Source: Phycisphaerae bacterium
GTDB lineage: Bacteria; Planctomycetota; Phycisphaerae; Sedimentisphaerales; Anaerobacaceae
DNA: 56,932 nucleotides
Assembly: GCA_030619925.1 (NCBI GenBank)
Contig: JAUXAL010000016.1
Location: 1-56,932 of the forward strand
Reading direction: 5' to 3'
The notes under the pieces: generated by a model
Seen by the model: the letters and a program-made list of their open reading frames with translations, nothing else
Told to the model about the DNA's origin: nothing
The model's database searches: none
Made by a program: the position numbers and the translations under genes
Part shown: positions 16,908 to 24,193 of the stretch, one piece after another
How the letters are laid out: each line of letters opens with the position of its first letter
Position numbering within the stretch: the first letter of the stretch is position 1

Positions 16908-18177
16908 TTGAATACGCTTTTATTACCTTGGCCAACGCATTGCCTATCTGCCGGCAGTCTTCCTCCATGAGCGTTGGAAAAGCGAAGCAGGTAAAAGTGT
17001 GGCTCTGGTGCCAGAGTGCGTTGGGGACTTCTACTTTGCTGTAGTCCACACTCTCGGGGTCGGTATACTCTTTGGATTTGAACGGAAAGCCGCTCTTGCC
17101 GAAGGAATTATATTCCTGGAAGGCCCGTTCTGTATGGCACTGTGGCCAGAATACTCTCCAGCAAGGAGCGCCTTCGGCGCTGCCCGCGGAAACAAATTCA
17201 TTTATGTCGCAGGTCATATTTTCAATGTCCAGAGAAAACGCCATAACGTACCAGCCATTCTGACGTTCCTCGGTGTCGATTGGGGTGTACTTGACCTGGG
17301 GCAAATCCTTTATGGCATCGATTATGATATGAGCGTTACGTTTGCGCGTGGGCAGATTCCAGGTGTCAATCCGTTCGAGCTCCGCCAGGCCGATGGCCGA
17401 CTGCATCTCGGTCATACGATAATTCCAGCCGACCATGTTATGAATGTAGGGCAGTTTCTGCTCCAGCTCCAGCAGGCTCAAACGCTGCTTGACGTCGTAG
17501 CCATGGTCACGAAAGCTCCTCGCCTGCCAGGCCAGCTCCTCGTCGTCGGTGGTCACCATGCCACCTTCCCCGCCGGTGGTAAACGTCTTGTTCTGACAGA
17601 AGCTGCAAGCCGCGATGTCACCGATAGTGCCGGTTTTTTTGCCCTTGTAGACGCCGCCAAAGGCCTCGGCGTTGTCTTCGATAACAAACAGATTATGCTT
17701 CTTCGCAAAGGCCGTCACTTTGTCCATATCGCAGACATTGCCATACAGGTGCACCGGCATAATCGCCTTGGTCCGCTCGTTGACCAGCTTTTCCGCCGAC
17801 TCGACGCTGATGCAATGGTCGTCGATATTCACGTCGGCAAATCGCGGTATTGCCCCGGCCTGCACCACGGAAAAACTGCTGGCAATAAAAGTGTAACTGG
17901 GCACGATAACTTCATCGCCGGGCCCGATCCCCAAAGCGGTAATCGCAATGTGCAGAGCTGAGGTGCCGCTTGAGGCGCTGATGGCGTATTTGCTGCCCTG
18001 CCAGGCGGCATACTTTTTCTCGAATTCCATTCCCTTTGGACCGGTCCAGTAATTGACCTTGCCGGACCTGAGGACCTCTTCTACAGCCTTGATCGCCTTT
18101 TCATCGAAACTCGGCCAGCCGCTCAGTTTGTTTGTTACGGCCTTAGGGCCGCCATTAATTGCCAATTTTTCTGCCAT
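16903..18177 (-). CDS. DegT/DnrJ/EryC1/StrS-family PLP aminotransferase
   Basis: 424 codons. The fold-type I pattern is clear: SSGTSALHIAITALGIGPGDEVIVPSYTFIAS, FVIEDNAEAFGG (the Asp that contacts the pyridine nitrogen), and SFCQNKTFTTGGEGG, where K197 is the expected Schiff-base lysine. WNYRMTEMQSAIG is another family hallmark. Members transaminate keto-sugars, often nucleotide-linked, or act in related sugar chemistry. Here the neighbours are Gfo/Idh/MocA and URO-D-like genes rather than glycosyltransferases, so a catabolic role, or action on free sugars, is as likely as surface-glycan synthesis. Confidence 0.9.
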   Translation of the reverse strand: MAEKLAINGGPKAVTNKLSGWPSFDEKAIKAVEEVLRSGKVNYWTGPKGMEFEKKYAAWQGSKYAISASSGTSALHIAITALGIGPGDEVIVPSYTFIASSFSVVQAGAIPRFADVNIDDHCISVESAEKLVNERTKAIMPVHLYGNVCDMDKVTAFAKKHNLFVIEDNAEAFGGVYKGKKTGTIGDIAACSFCQNKTFTTGGEGGMVTTDDEELAWQARSFRDHGYDVKQRLSLLELEQKLPYIHNMVGWNYRMTEMQSAIGLAELERIDTWNLPTRKRNAHIIIDAIKDLPQVKYTPIDTEERQNGWYVMAFSLDIENMTCDINEFVSAGSAEGAPCWRVFWPQCHTERAFQEYNSFGKSGFPFKSKEYTDPESVDYSKVEVPNALWHQSHTFTCFAFPTLMEEDCRQIGNALAKVIKAYSK

Positions 18178-18232
18178 TTTCAGTACCCTTTTGTTATGTT
18201 CTTATTGATATGCTTGTCCTGACACAGACCTC

Positions 18233-18317
18233 AGAAGTCAGATGTCAGAAGTCGGAAGTCAGAAGTCAGATGTCAGATTTTTCTGCCTTCTGTCCTCTGT
18301 CTTCTGTCCTCTGTCCT
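18233..18317. repeat. Inverted array of 7-nt repeats (AGAAGTC / CTGTCCT)
   Basis: Six units of the type AGAAGTC, AGATGTC or GGAAGTC in perfect 7-base register (18233-18274), a short AGATTTTT spacer, then five units of the type CTGTCCT (18283-18317), also in perfect register. The right arm is roughly the reverse complement of the left, so the element could fold as a long imperfect hairpin. It lies upstream of the DegT-type gene. Confidence 0.7.
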
Positions 18318-18459
18318 CATTTCGTACCGCCAGTCAACGGTTAGTTTGGCACGCTTTGTTGGCCGGCACCGTCGGCCATGATAATACCCGCCTACGGCGG
18401 GCACAAGGAAAAATCATCTTTTCGATATGAAAAATCGCTGAAAATAGGCGTGAAGGTAA

Positions 18460-18518
18460 ACTCGATACTGGATACTCGATACTCGACAAGAATCGAGCAT
18501 CCAAAATCGAGAATCGAG
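18460..18518. repeat. Inverted array of 7-nt repeats (ACTCGAT / AATCGAG)
   Basis: Four left units ACTCGAT, ACTGGAT, ACTCGAT, ACTCGAC (18460-18487), then right units AATCGAG (18491), CATCCAA (18498), AATCGAG (18505) and AATCGAG (18512). The variant unit ACTGGAT has a matching variant CATCCAA in the other arm. An outer stem GTGAAGGTA/TATCTTCAC extends the fold. It lies just downstream of the TIGR04076-like gene. Confidence 0.7.
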
Positions 18519-18529
18519 AAGTGGTATCT

Positions 18530-18823
18530 TCACCTTTGATGACCCTTGGTTATCTCAAATGTTACTGTTCCGCCGTTTGTGTGCTCTGCAGGGTCGGGGC
18601 ACTGAATGTAGGCCTTGGTCTTATCGTCTTTGCCTTCCAGGCCCCATTGGGCAGGTTCGGAGACGCGCAGGGCGTTGTAATAGGGCATTAAAGCCGCCAG
18701 TGCGTGCATGCAAACAGGAATGTCACTTACAAGCTGATAGCCTGCCTTAAGGGTGAAAGAATCCCCCAGTTTGTACGTTGGGCAATGGCCTTTAATCTCT
18801 TTTACCGTAACTACCAGGTCCAT
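18530..18823 (-). CDS. Small TIGR04076-like protein
   Basis: 97 codons from the chosen ATG at 18823, which has a strong GGAGG at proper spacing and the N-terminus MDLVVTVKEIKGHCPTYKLGD. An ATG 20 codons upstream would add residues without family character. Conserved features: KGHCPTYKLGDSF, then CMHALAALMPYYNALR, then a C-terminal Cys in AYIQCPDP. This matches the general pattern I know for TIGR04076, a family of about 100 residues and unknown function. Conserved cysteines suggest metal or redox binding, but that is not shown. It appears monocistronic. Confidence 0.72.
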   Translation of the reverse strand: MDLVVTVKEIKGHCPTYKLGDSFTLKAGYQLVSDIPVCMHALAALMPYYNALRVSEPAQWGLEGKDDKTKAYIQCPDPAEHTNGGTVTFEITKGHQR

Positions 18824-19003
18824 ATCGGCTAACCTCCAATAGTGAAAATTCGCTAAGACAGGTTGTATTATCATAGTGACCACAGCGTAGTCAAGGCATT
18901 TTAGAGTTATAAGGCGATTTTCGGGCCGCCCTTAAAAACAATTGTAAACCGGCGGCAAAGCAATTACTATAGTTGCCAATCAGAGCAAAGGAGGCGAAAG
19001 ATT

Positions 19004-19879
19004 ATGGCAGAAGAACTGGTCGGTATAATAGGCGGCACTGGCCTGGGCGATGCGCTGGCTGAGCAGATAGCTGATGTGGAATTTCACGATATCGATACGC
19101 CGTTCGGCAGGCCAAGCACGGCCATTTTGGTCGGCAGGATAGGGCAAAAGCGAGTTGCATTTTTGAATCGGCACGGCAAGGGACACAAACTTTCGCCGAG
19201 TGAGGTCCCGTTTGCAGCCAACATTTTTGCCCTGAAGAAGCTCGGCGTTCATACAGTGATAGGCAGCGGGGCGGTAGGGTCGCTTCGTGACCAAATCGCT
19301 CCAGGAAATTTGGTCATCGTCGACCAATTTATTGATAAGACGTTCAAACGGACAAACAGCTTCTTCGCAGGTTTCGCAGCGGTGCACTGCGAAATGGCTG
19401 AGCCGGGTTGCCGGCGAGTGCGAAAGATACTTATCGATACGGCAAAAGACATCGATATAAAGACCCATCCAAAGGGCACCTACGTATGCATGGAAGGGCC
19501 TCAATTTTCCACGCGGGCTGAGTCGCTTATGCACCAGAGCTGGGGCGGTGATTTGATTGGTATGACCGCTATGCCGGAAGCCAAATTGGCCAGAGAAGCA
19601 CAAATCTGCTACGCACTGATTGGGTTGGCCAGTGATTATGACTGCTGGAAACCGCACGGGGCGCAGAAAAATAAGCAGATTCTGCTCAAAGAGATAATCG
19701 GGAATTTGCAGGCGGCAACAAGTAATTGCCTGGAACTTATAAAGGCCGTTTTGACGAGCGAGCGTGAACTTGTCTGCGAGGATTGTCACTGTAGAAACAG
19801 TCTCGATCTGGCTGTTTGGACCGACCAGAGTCAAATCAAGATGGCTGACGAAGAAAAGTTGAAAGTGCTTTTCGAATAG
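19004..19879 (+). CDS. mtnP: S-methyl-5'-thioadenosine phosphorylase
   Basis: 291 codons, preceded by GGAGG 9 bases before ATG. It shows the PNP/MTAP family motifs: GIIGGTGLGDAL (phosphate loop), FLNRHGKGHKLSPSEVPFAANIFALKKLG, TYVCMEGPQFSTRAES, and DLIGMTAMPEAKLAREAQICYALI. It should cleave 5'-methylthioadenosine to adenine and 5-methylthioribose-1-phosphate with phosphate, in methionine salvage after polyamine synthesis. TAMPEAKLARE followed by DYDCW fits the MTAP branch better than purine nucleoside phosphorylase. A small lipoprotein gene follows 20 bases later; no other salvage gene is in the window. Confidence 0.92.
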   Translation: MAEELVGIIGGTGLGDALAEQIADVEFHDIDTPFGRPSTAILVGRIGQKRVAFLNRHGKGHKLSPSEVPFAANIFALKKLGVHTVIGSGAVGSLRDQIAPGNLVIVDQFIDKTFKRTNSFFAGFAAVHCEMAEPGCRRVRKILIDTAKDIDIKTHPKGTYVCMEGPQFSTRAESLMHQSWGGDLIGMTAMPEAKLAREAQICYALIGLASDYDCWKPHGAQKNKQILLKEIIGNLQAATSNCLELIKAVLTSERELVCEDCHCRNSLDLAVWTDQSQIKMADEEKLKVLFE

Positions 19880-19899
19880 CTTATTAAAGGGTAACGAAA

Positions 19900-20304
19900 A
19901 TGAAAAAAGCGGTCAGGAAAGGATTTGTTTTAGTAGTTAGCGTTGTTGTTGTCATTATGTTAATTGCAGGCTGCGAAGAACAGCAACTGCCAAGCGCAAA
20001 AAAGAGCAGACTCATAGCCGCTGAAAATATGCAGTTGAAGAAGGAATTGGAGCGGCGCAGCAAGGACATCAAAGGGCTAAAAGAGCTGCATGACAGGGAA
20101 ATCGAAAAACAAGAAAAGCTGCTTGCAAAATGTCTGGACGAAAAAGAGACCTGGAAAGAGAAGTCACGGCAAAACATTAGAAACCAGGTGAATGGCGTTG
20201 TAGACGCTATTATGGAACAAAACGCAAAACTGCGCCGGGAAAATGAAAAACTCAAAGCGCAAATAGAGAAACTAACAGCAACGAAGCCAAGGCCGCTCGA
20301 ATAA
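19900..20304 (+). CDS. Small coiled-coil lipoprotein
   Basis: 134 codons. The N-terminus is basic, then hydrophobic (LVVSVVVVIMLIAGC), ending in a clear lipobox LIAGC with the lipidated Cys at about residue 25. The remainder is one charged coiled coil (ENMQLKKELERRSKDIKGLKEL onward to EKLKAQIEKLTATK). It is expected to be anchored to a membrane with the helix in the periplasm. No family was recognised. It follows mtnP closely and may be co-transcribed, though no functional link is apparent. Confidence 0.75.
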   Translation: MKKAVRKGFVLVVSVVVVIMLIAGCEEQQLPSAKKSRLIAAENMQLKKELERRSKDIKGLKELHDREIEKQEKLLAKCLDEKETWKEKSRQNIRNQVNGVVDAIMEQNAKLRRENEKLKAQIEKLTATKPRPLE

Positions 20305-20325
20305 TCTGGTCTTTTTCAGCAGCCA

Positions 20326-22143
20326 CTAATCGGTGCGATTACATATTTTCCGAACGGCTTTTATGCAATCGGGCAGTTTTTTATCGGGGTAACGTTTTTG
20401 CATCGCCGCTGCAACGAGTCCTACGAACATCGGCTGTGGCTTGAGTGGTCGGGAGGTCAGGCATGGATGCGCCTGGGTGCCGCAAAAGTACGGATGGGAT
20501 GGAAGCTCCAGTATCTGCATAATCGGCTGATTGGGGGCTTTTCCGGAAAACACCAGGCCGGCTTTTTCCAGCCGTTCAATATAACGCGGGTCAACCTCGT
20601 AACGATGTCTAAATCGCATTCTGACCGAATTTGTTTTGCCAAAAAGCTCCCACGCCAACGTCTGGGTTTTTAATTCTATATCCCTACCGCCGAGACGCAT
20701 ATTCCCTCCGAGGCCCTCAATCTTTTTCTGCTCCGGTAATGGATCAATTACCGGCTCAGGACAGTCCGGCTCAATCTCGGTGCTATTGGCTTGCGTTAGG
20801 CCGCAGACATTACGGGCAAATTCTATAACAGCCATTTGGAAGCCGAAGCAAAGCCCCAGGTAAGGCAAATTATTCTCTCTTGCATATTTTATGCAGGCAA
20901 TTTTTCCTTCTGCGCCGCGGGTTCCGAATCCGCCGGGGACAATAATACCGTCAACGTCGGCCAGATGCTGCGCTGCGTTTTCGTCGGTAATAGCGGTTGT
21001 CTCGATCCATTTTATATTGACATCGCAGGCCAGGGCGATGCCGGCGTGTTCGAGGGCGTTGATTATCGAGGCATAACTGTCACGGACGGCTGTGTATTTG
21101 CCGGTAATGCCAATCGTTATTTTATACTTTTGGGCGTCGATTTTGTCGGTGAAATCGCACCACCGGCCCCAGGCCTTGCGTTCGTGTCGCAGACTTATTC
21201 TGTCCTCGATTCTGAGCAGTCTTAAGATCTCGAAGTCTAAGCCGGCGTCTCTGAGCATCGCCGGTATCATATAGATACTGGCCGAATCCGGCAGACTTAT
21301 GACTCGTTCAAAGGGGACATTACTGTACACACTAATTTTTTGCCGGACCTTTTCAGTAGCGGGGTGGGCTGCCCTGCAGGCGATGATGTCCGGCTGAATA
21401 CCGCATTGCATAAGCTGCTTTATTCCCAATTGTGCCGCCTTTGATTTCTGTTCGCCGAGGGTTTTCGGTTCCAATATATATGTCAGGGCCACGAAGCAGC
21501 TGCTATTGGGGCCTTCTTCGTAGGCTAACTCGCGCGTCGCCTCGATATAATAGGCATTTTCCAGGTCACCGACAGTGCCGCCAATCTCGACAAATACAAT
21601 GTCGGCATCAGATTCGGTTGCCAGCTGACGCAATTTCAATTTGACCTCGCCGGTAACGTGAGGGATCATCTGGACGTCTCTGCCGAGATAGTCGCCGTGG
21701 CGTTCCTTGTGGAGGATGGAGCTGAATATCTGTCCGCTTGTGGCGAAATTTGCCCTGCTTAGGTCCTGGTCGAGCATTCTCTCGTATGTGCCCAGGTCCA
21801 TATCACATTCCATACCGTCATCCAGCACAAATACCTCGCCGTGCCGAAACGGATTTAGTGTGCCGGAGTCTATGTTCAAGTAGCCTTCGAGCTTAATTGG
21901 TGCGACCTTGAGCCTCTTATTCTGACAGAGCAAAGCCAGACAGGATGAGAATATCCCTTTGCCCAGGCCGCTCATCACAGTGCCCATAACGAAACAATAG
22001 CGGGTCTTTCCTTTTTTATAACCAGCCGGCATCGGTGAGAAAAATTCGCTCTCAGTTGAAGTATCGCTGACTGAAGCTAATAAATTGACCGGTTTTTGGT
22101 CATCCCGAGCGGAGTCGAGGGACCTGTTGTTTTCGTTCGACAT
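20326..22143 (-). CDS. pyrG: CTP synthase (glutamine-dependent), divergent
   Basis: 605 codons from the ATG at 22143, which has GAGGTG 6 bases upstream; a GTG overlapping the kdsB stop (22152) is an alternative. The synthetase domain starts near residue 47 (FVMGTVMSGLGKGIFSS, where the family has FVTGGVVSSLGKG) and keeps HGEVFVLDDGMECDMDLGTYER and FVEIGGTVGDLEN. The glutaminase domain has the nucleophile in YLGLCFGFQMAVIEF. Where the family has HPE, this protein reads HPC (QAHPCLTSRP), so the acid of the Cys-His-Glu triad is missing. The first 45 residues are extra and are partly encoded by a dispersed-repeat-like sequence. It makes CTP from UTP; its neighbour KdsB uses CTP. Confidence 0.92.
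   Translation of the reverse strand: MSNENNRSLDSARDDQKPVNLLASVSDTSTESEFFSPMPAGYKKGKTRYCFVMGTVMSGLGKGIFSSCLALLCQNKRLKVAPIKLEGYLNIDSGTLNPFRHGEVFVLDDGMECDMDLGTYERMLDQDLSRANFATSGQIFSSILHKERHGDYLGRDVQMIPHVTGEVKLKLRQLATESDADIVFVEIGGTVGDLENAYYIEATRELAYEEGPNSSCFVALTYILEPKTLGEQKSKAAQLGIKQLMQCGIQPDIIACRAAHPATEKVRQKISVYSNVPFERVISLPDSASIYMIPAMLRDAGLDFEILRLLRIEDRISLRHERKAWGRWCDFTDKIDAQKYKITIGITGKYTAVRDSYASIINALEHAGIALACDVNIKWIETTAITDENAAQHLADVDGIIVPGGFGTRGAEGKIACIKYARENNLPYLGLCFGFQMAVIEFARNVCGLTQANSTEIEPDCPEPVIDPLPEQKKIEGLGGNMRLGGRDIELKTQTLAWELFGKTNSVRMRFRHRYEVDPRYIERLEKAGLVFSGKAPNQPIMQILELPSHPYFCGTQAHPCLTSRPLKPQPMFVGLVAAAMQKRYPDKKLPDCIKAVRKICNRTD
22100..22123. repeat. Dispersed-repeat-like segment inside the pyrG 5' end
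   Basis: Read on the minus strand it begins GTCCCTCGACTCC and ends GGGATGA, and is translated as SLDSARDD in the N-terminal extension of PyrG. I associate this short sequence with repeats scattered in many bacterial genomes. It is outside the conserved CTP synthase domain. Confidence 0.4.
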
Positions 22144-22148
22144 AAATT

Positions 22149-22925
22149 TCACCTCGTATCTCGTATTTCGCTTGAGGCCTCACGGTTTGCACGATACCGA
22201 GCAACAAACTCGGCGTACTGCTGCGGTGTGTCTATACCGTCACAGGTGTGTTCGACTTTGCCGACCAAAATATCAAAGCCGTTTTCAATCGCTCGCAATT
22301 GCTCAAGTTTTTCGATTTTTTCCAACGGCGTTTGCGGTAAGGCGGTGATTTTTAGTAAAAACTCCTTGCGATAGGCGTAAATACCAAGGTGCCGTAGATA
22401 TTGCTGGACATTTCCTACGCCGGATTTTTCTCTGTCGTAAGGAATGGGAGCACGCGAAAAATAAATTGCTTTGTCGTTACGATCGATTATAACCTTTACA
22501 ATGTTAGGGTCGGCAACCTGCTGGGCGTTCTGGAAATCGGCGGCGAGTGTAGCCATCTGGCAGTGGGGATTCTCTATTAGAAGCCGGGCAAGATAGTCAA
22601 TGTTGTCCGGGTCGATTTCCGGCTCATCGGCCTGCAGGTTCACCACAATCTCGACATCCATATCGCTAACAGCTTCTGCGATGCGGTCGGTGCCGCTTTT
22701 GTGCTCTGGTGAGGTTAGAATACATTCGGCGCCGAACGTTTTGGCGGCGGCGGCAACCTTTTGGTCATCGGCTGCTATTATTACCTTCTCGGGTAATTTA
22801 GCCAGGCAGGCTTGCTCGTAGGTGTGCTGGAAAAGAAATTTGCCCGTGTCTTTGGCGAGAACTTTACCGGCGAATCTGGTAGAACCAAAACGGGCAGGGA
22901 TTAAGGCTAAAACCTTTTCAGACAT
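22149..22925 (-). CDS. kdsB: 3-deoxy-manno-octulosonate cytidylyltransferase (CMP-Kdo synthetase)
   Basis: 258 codons. The nucleotidyltransferase fold begins VLALIPARFGSTRFAGKVL (CTP-binding loop), followed by SPEHKSGTDRIAEAV, VVNLQADEPEIDP and YFSRAPIPYDR, all typical of KdsB; length matches the family. It activates Kdo with CTP for lipid A-core assembly, implying an LPS-like outer membrane. The last codons (EIRDTR) are encoded by 7-nt repeats (CTCGTAT twice, 22153-22166), which suggests that a repeat has replaced the native C-terminus. The stop lies 5 bases before the chosen pyrG start, so the two genes are probably co-transcribed. Confidence 0.93.
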   Translation of the reverse strand: MSEKVLALIPARFGSTRFAGKVLAKDTGKFLFQHTYEQACLAKLPEKVIIAADDQKVAAAAKTFGAECILTSPEHKSGTDRIAEAVSDMDVEIVVNLQADEPEIDPDNIDYLARLLIENPHCQMATLAADFQNAQQVADPNIVKVIIDRNDKAIYFSRAPIPYDREKSGVGNVQQYLRHLGIYAYRKEFLLKITALPQTPLEKIEKLEQLRAIENGFDILVGKVEHTCDGIDTPQQYAEFVARYRANREASSEIRDTR

Positions 22926-22951
22926 TCTCGTTCAAACCTTACTTGAGTGAT

Positions 22952-22997
22952 GAATATCGAAATTCGTTATTCGACGTTCATTATTCGATATTCAATG
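22952..22997. repeat. 7-nt repeat array (TTCGTTA type)
   Basis: Five units in perfect 7-base register, TTCGTTA, TTCGACG, TTCATTA, TTCGATA and TTCAATG (22963-22997). They are preceded by GAATATCGAA (22952-22961), which is perfectly complementary to TTCGATATTC (22984-22993). It lies just upstream of kdsB. Confidence 0.7.
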
Positions 22998-23096
22998 GGT
23001 TTGTCAACAGGCCCGGTCAGAAATTTTCCTTTTTACACTATTAATTATGGAATTCTTAGTGGGGGCTATTTTCCTGGTTAATTTTGAAATGCCGGC

Positions 23097-23124
23097 TTGT
23101 AATCGATAGTAGAAGAGATATACT
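23097..23124 (+). promoter_or_regulatory. Possible promoter of the sugar ABC importer operon
   Basis: TTGTAA at 23097-23102, a 16-base spacer, and TATACT at 23119-23124, about 50 bases before the binding-protein start. The match is reasonable but not perfect, and no operator was identified. Confidence 0.4.
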
Positions 23125-23173
23125 TTAGTGACTATTCATTGTTGTCAAAACGAAAATTCAGGAAGTGATAATT

Positions 23174-24193
23174 ATGAAAAAAGCATTAGCAGTAGTTGTA
23201 TTCGTCGCTATAGCTGTTGTTTTTATTGCAATTGGTTGTAAGTGGAAGGAAGAAACCGAGGGCAAGTACCGTATAGCGGTGATTCCCAAGGGGACGACGC
23301 ATGTTTTCTGGAAGTCGATTCACGCCGGGGCGGTCAAGGCCGAGCAGGAATTAAAAGACTCCGGCCTGGAAGTGGAGGTTATATGGAAAGGGCCGCTTAA
23401 GGAGGACGACAGAGAGTCGCAAATCAGGGTGGTGGAAGATTTCGTAACACGCGGCGTCTCAGGAATCGTGCTGGCACCGTTGGACGATGTGGCACTGCGA
23501 ATGTCGGTCAAAGACGCCGTAAACAACGGTATCCCGGTGGTGATAATCGATAGCGGACTAAAAAGCGAAGATTACACCAGTTTTGTGTCGACGGACAACG
23601 AAATCGGCGGCAGAAAGGGCGGCGAACGACTTGCTGAGATTTTGGACGGAAAAGGCAAGGTGATTATGCTGCGTTACCAGGAAGGCTCAGCCAGCACGAT
23701 GAAGCGGGAGCAGGGATTCCTGGATGTGTTAAAAGAAAAATACCCGGAAATCGAGGTGGTCAGCGCAAACCAGTACGGCGGTGCAACAACAGAAAGCGCA
23801 TATATAGCGAGCGAGAACCTGCTGGCGCCGCTGCGTGCATCTGACGGAGGGCTGACGATTGATGGAATCTTCTGCCCGAATGAGTCAACGACATTCGGGA
23901 TGTTACGGGCACTTCAGGACAGCGGGCTGGCGGGCAAGGTCAAATACGTCGGCTTTGACAGCTCCGACCGGCTTGTACAAGCGATGGAGAACGATGAGAT
24001 TCACGGGCTGGTTCTGCAGGACCCAATCAATATGGGTTACTTAGGGGTCAAGATGATGGTGGCACACCTGCGTGGCGAGCAGGTGGACAAACGAATCGAC
24101 ACCGGCTCGTCGGTGGCGACTCCGGAAAATATGGATGACCCGAAGATAAAGAATCTGTTGGAGCCGGATTTCAAAAAATGGCTGAACGAATAG
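23174..24193 (+). CDS. Sugar ABC transporter substrate-binding lipoprotein (RbsB-like)
   Basis: 339 codons from the ATG at 23174, chosen over a GTG three codons upstream because AGGAAG lies 8 bases before it. A hydrophobic N-terminus ends in FIAIGC, a lipobox. The mature part is a periplasmic-binding-protein type I fold of the ribose/galactose class: YRIAVIPKGTTHVFWKSIHAGA, GIVLAPLDDVALRMSVKDA, IPVVIIDSGL and GIFCPNESTTFGMLRAL. It delivers a sugar, possibly a pentose or a derivative, to the downstream ATPase and permease. The 3' end overlaps the ATPase gene by 16 bases, indicating one operon. Confidence 0.9.
   Translation: MKKALAVVVFVAIAVVFIAIGCKWKEETEGKYRIAVIPKGTTHVFWKSIHAGAVKAEQELKDSGLEVEVIWKGPLKEDDRESQIRVVEDFVTRGVSGIVLAPLDDVALRMSVKDAVNNGIPVVIIDSGLKSEDYTSFVSTDNEIGGRKGGERLAEILDGKGKVIMLRYQEGSASTMKREQGFLDVLKEKYPEIEVVSANQYGGATTESAYIASENLLAPLRASDGGLTIDGIFCPNESTTFGMLRALQDSGLAGKVKYVGFDSSDRLVQAMENDEIHGLVLQDPINMGYLGVKMMVAHLRGEQVDKRIDTGSSVATPENMDDPKIKNLLEPDFKKWLNE

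Noticed and set aside
16999-17961. A 320-codon open frame opposite the DegT-type aminotransferase
   Set aside because: It is the shadow of a gene with all PLP-enzyme motifs on the other strand; no ribosome binding site.
18233-18518. Heptamer arrays considered as CRISPR or transposon ends
   Set aside because: Units of 7 bases without spacers do not fit CRISPR, and no transposase gene or target-site duplication is evident nearby.
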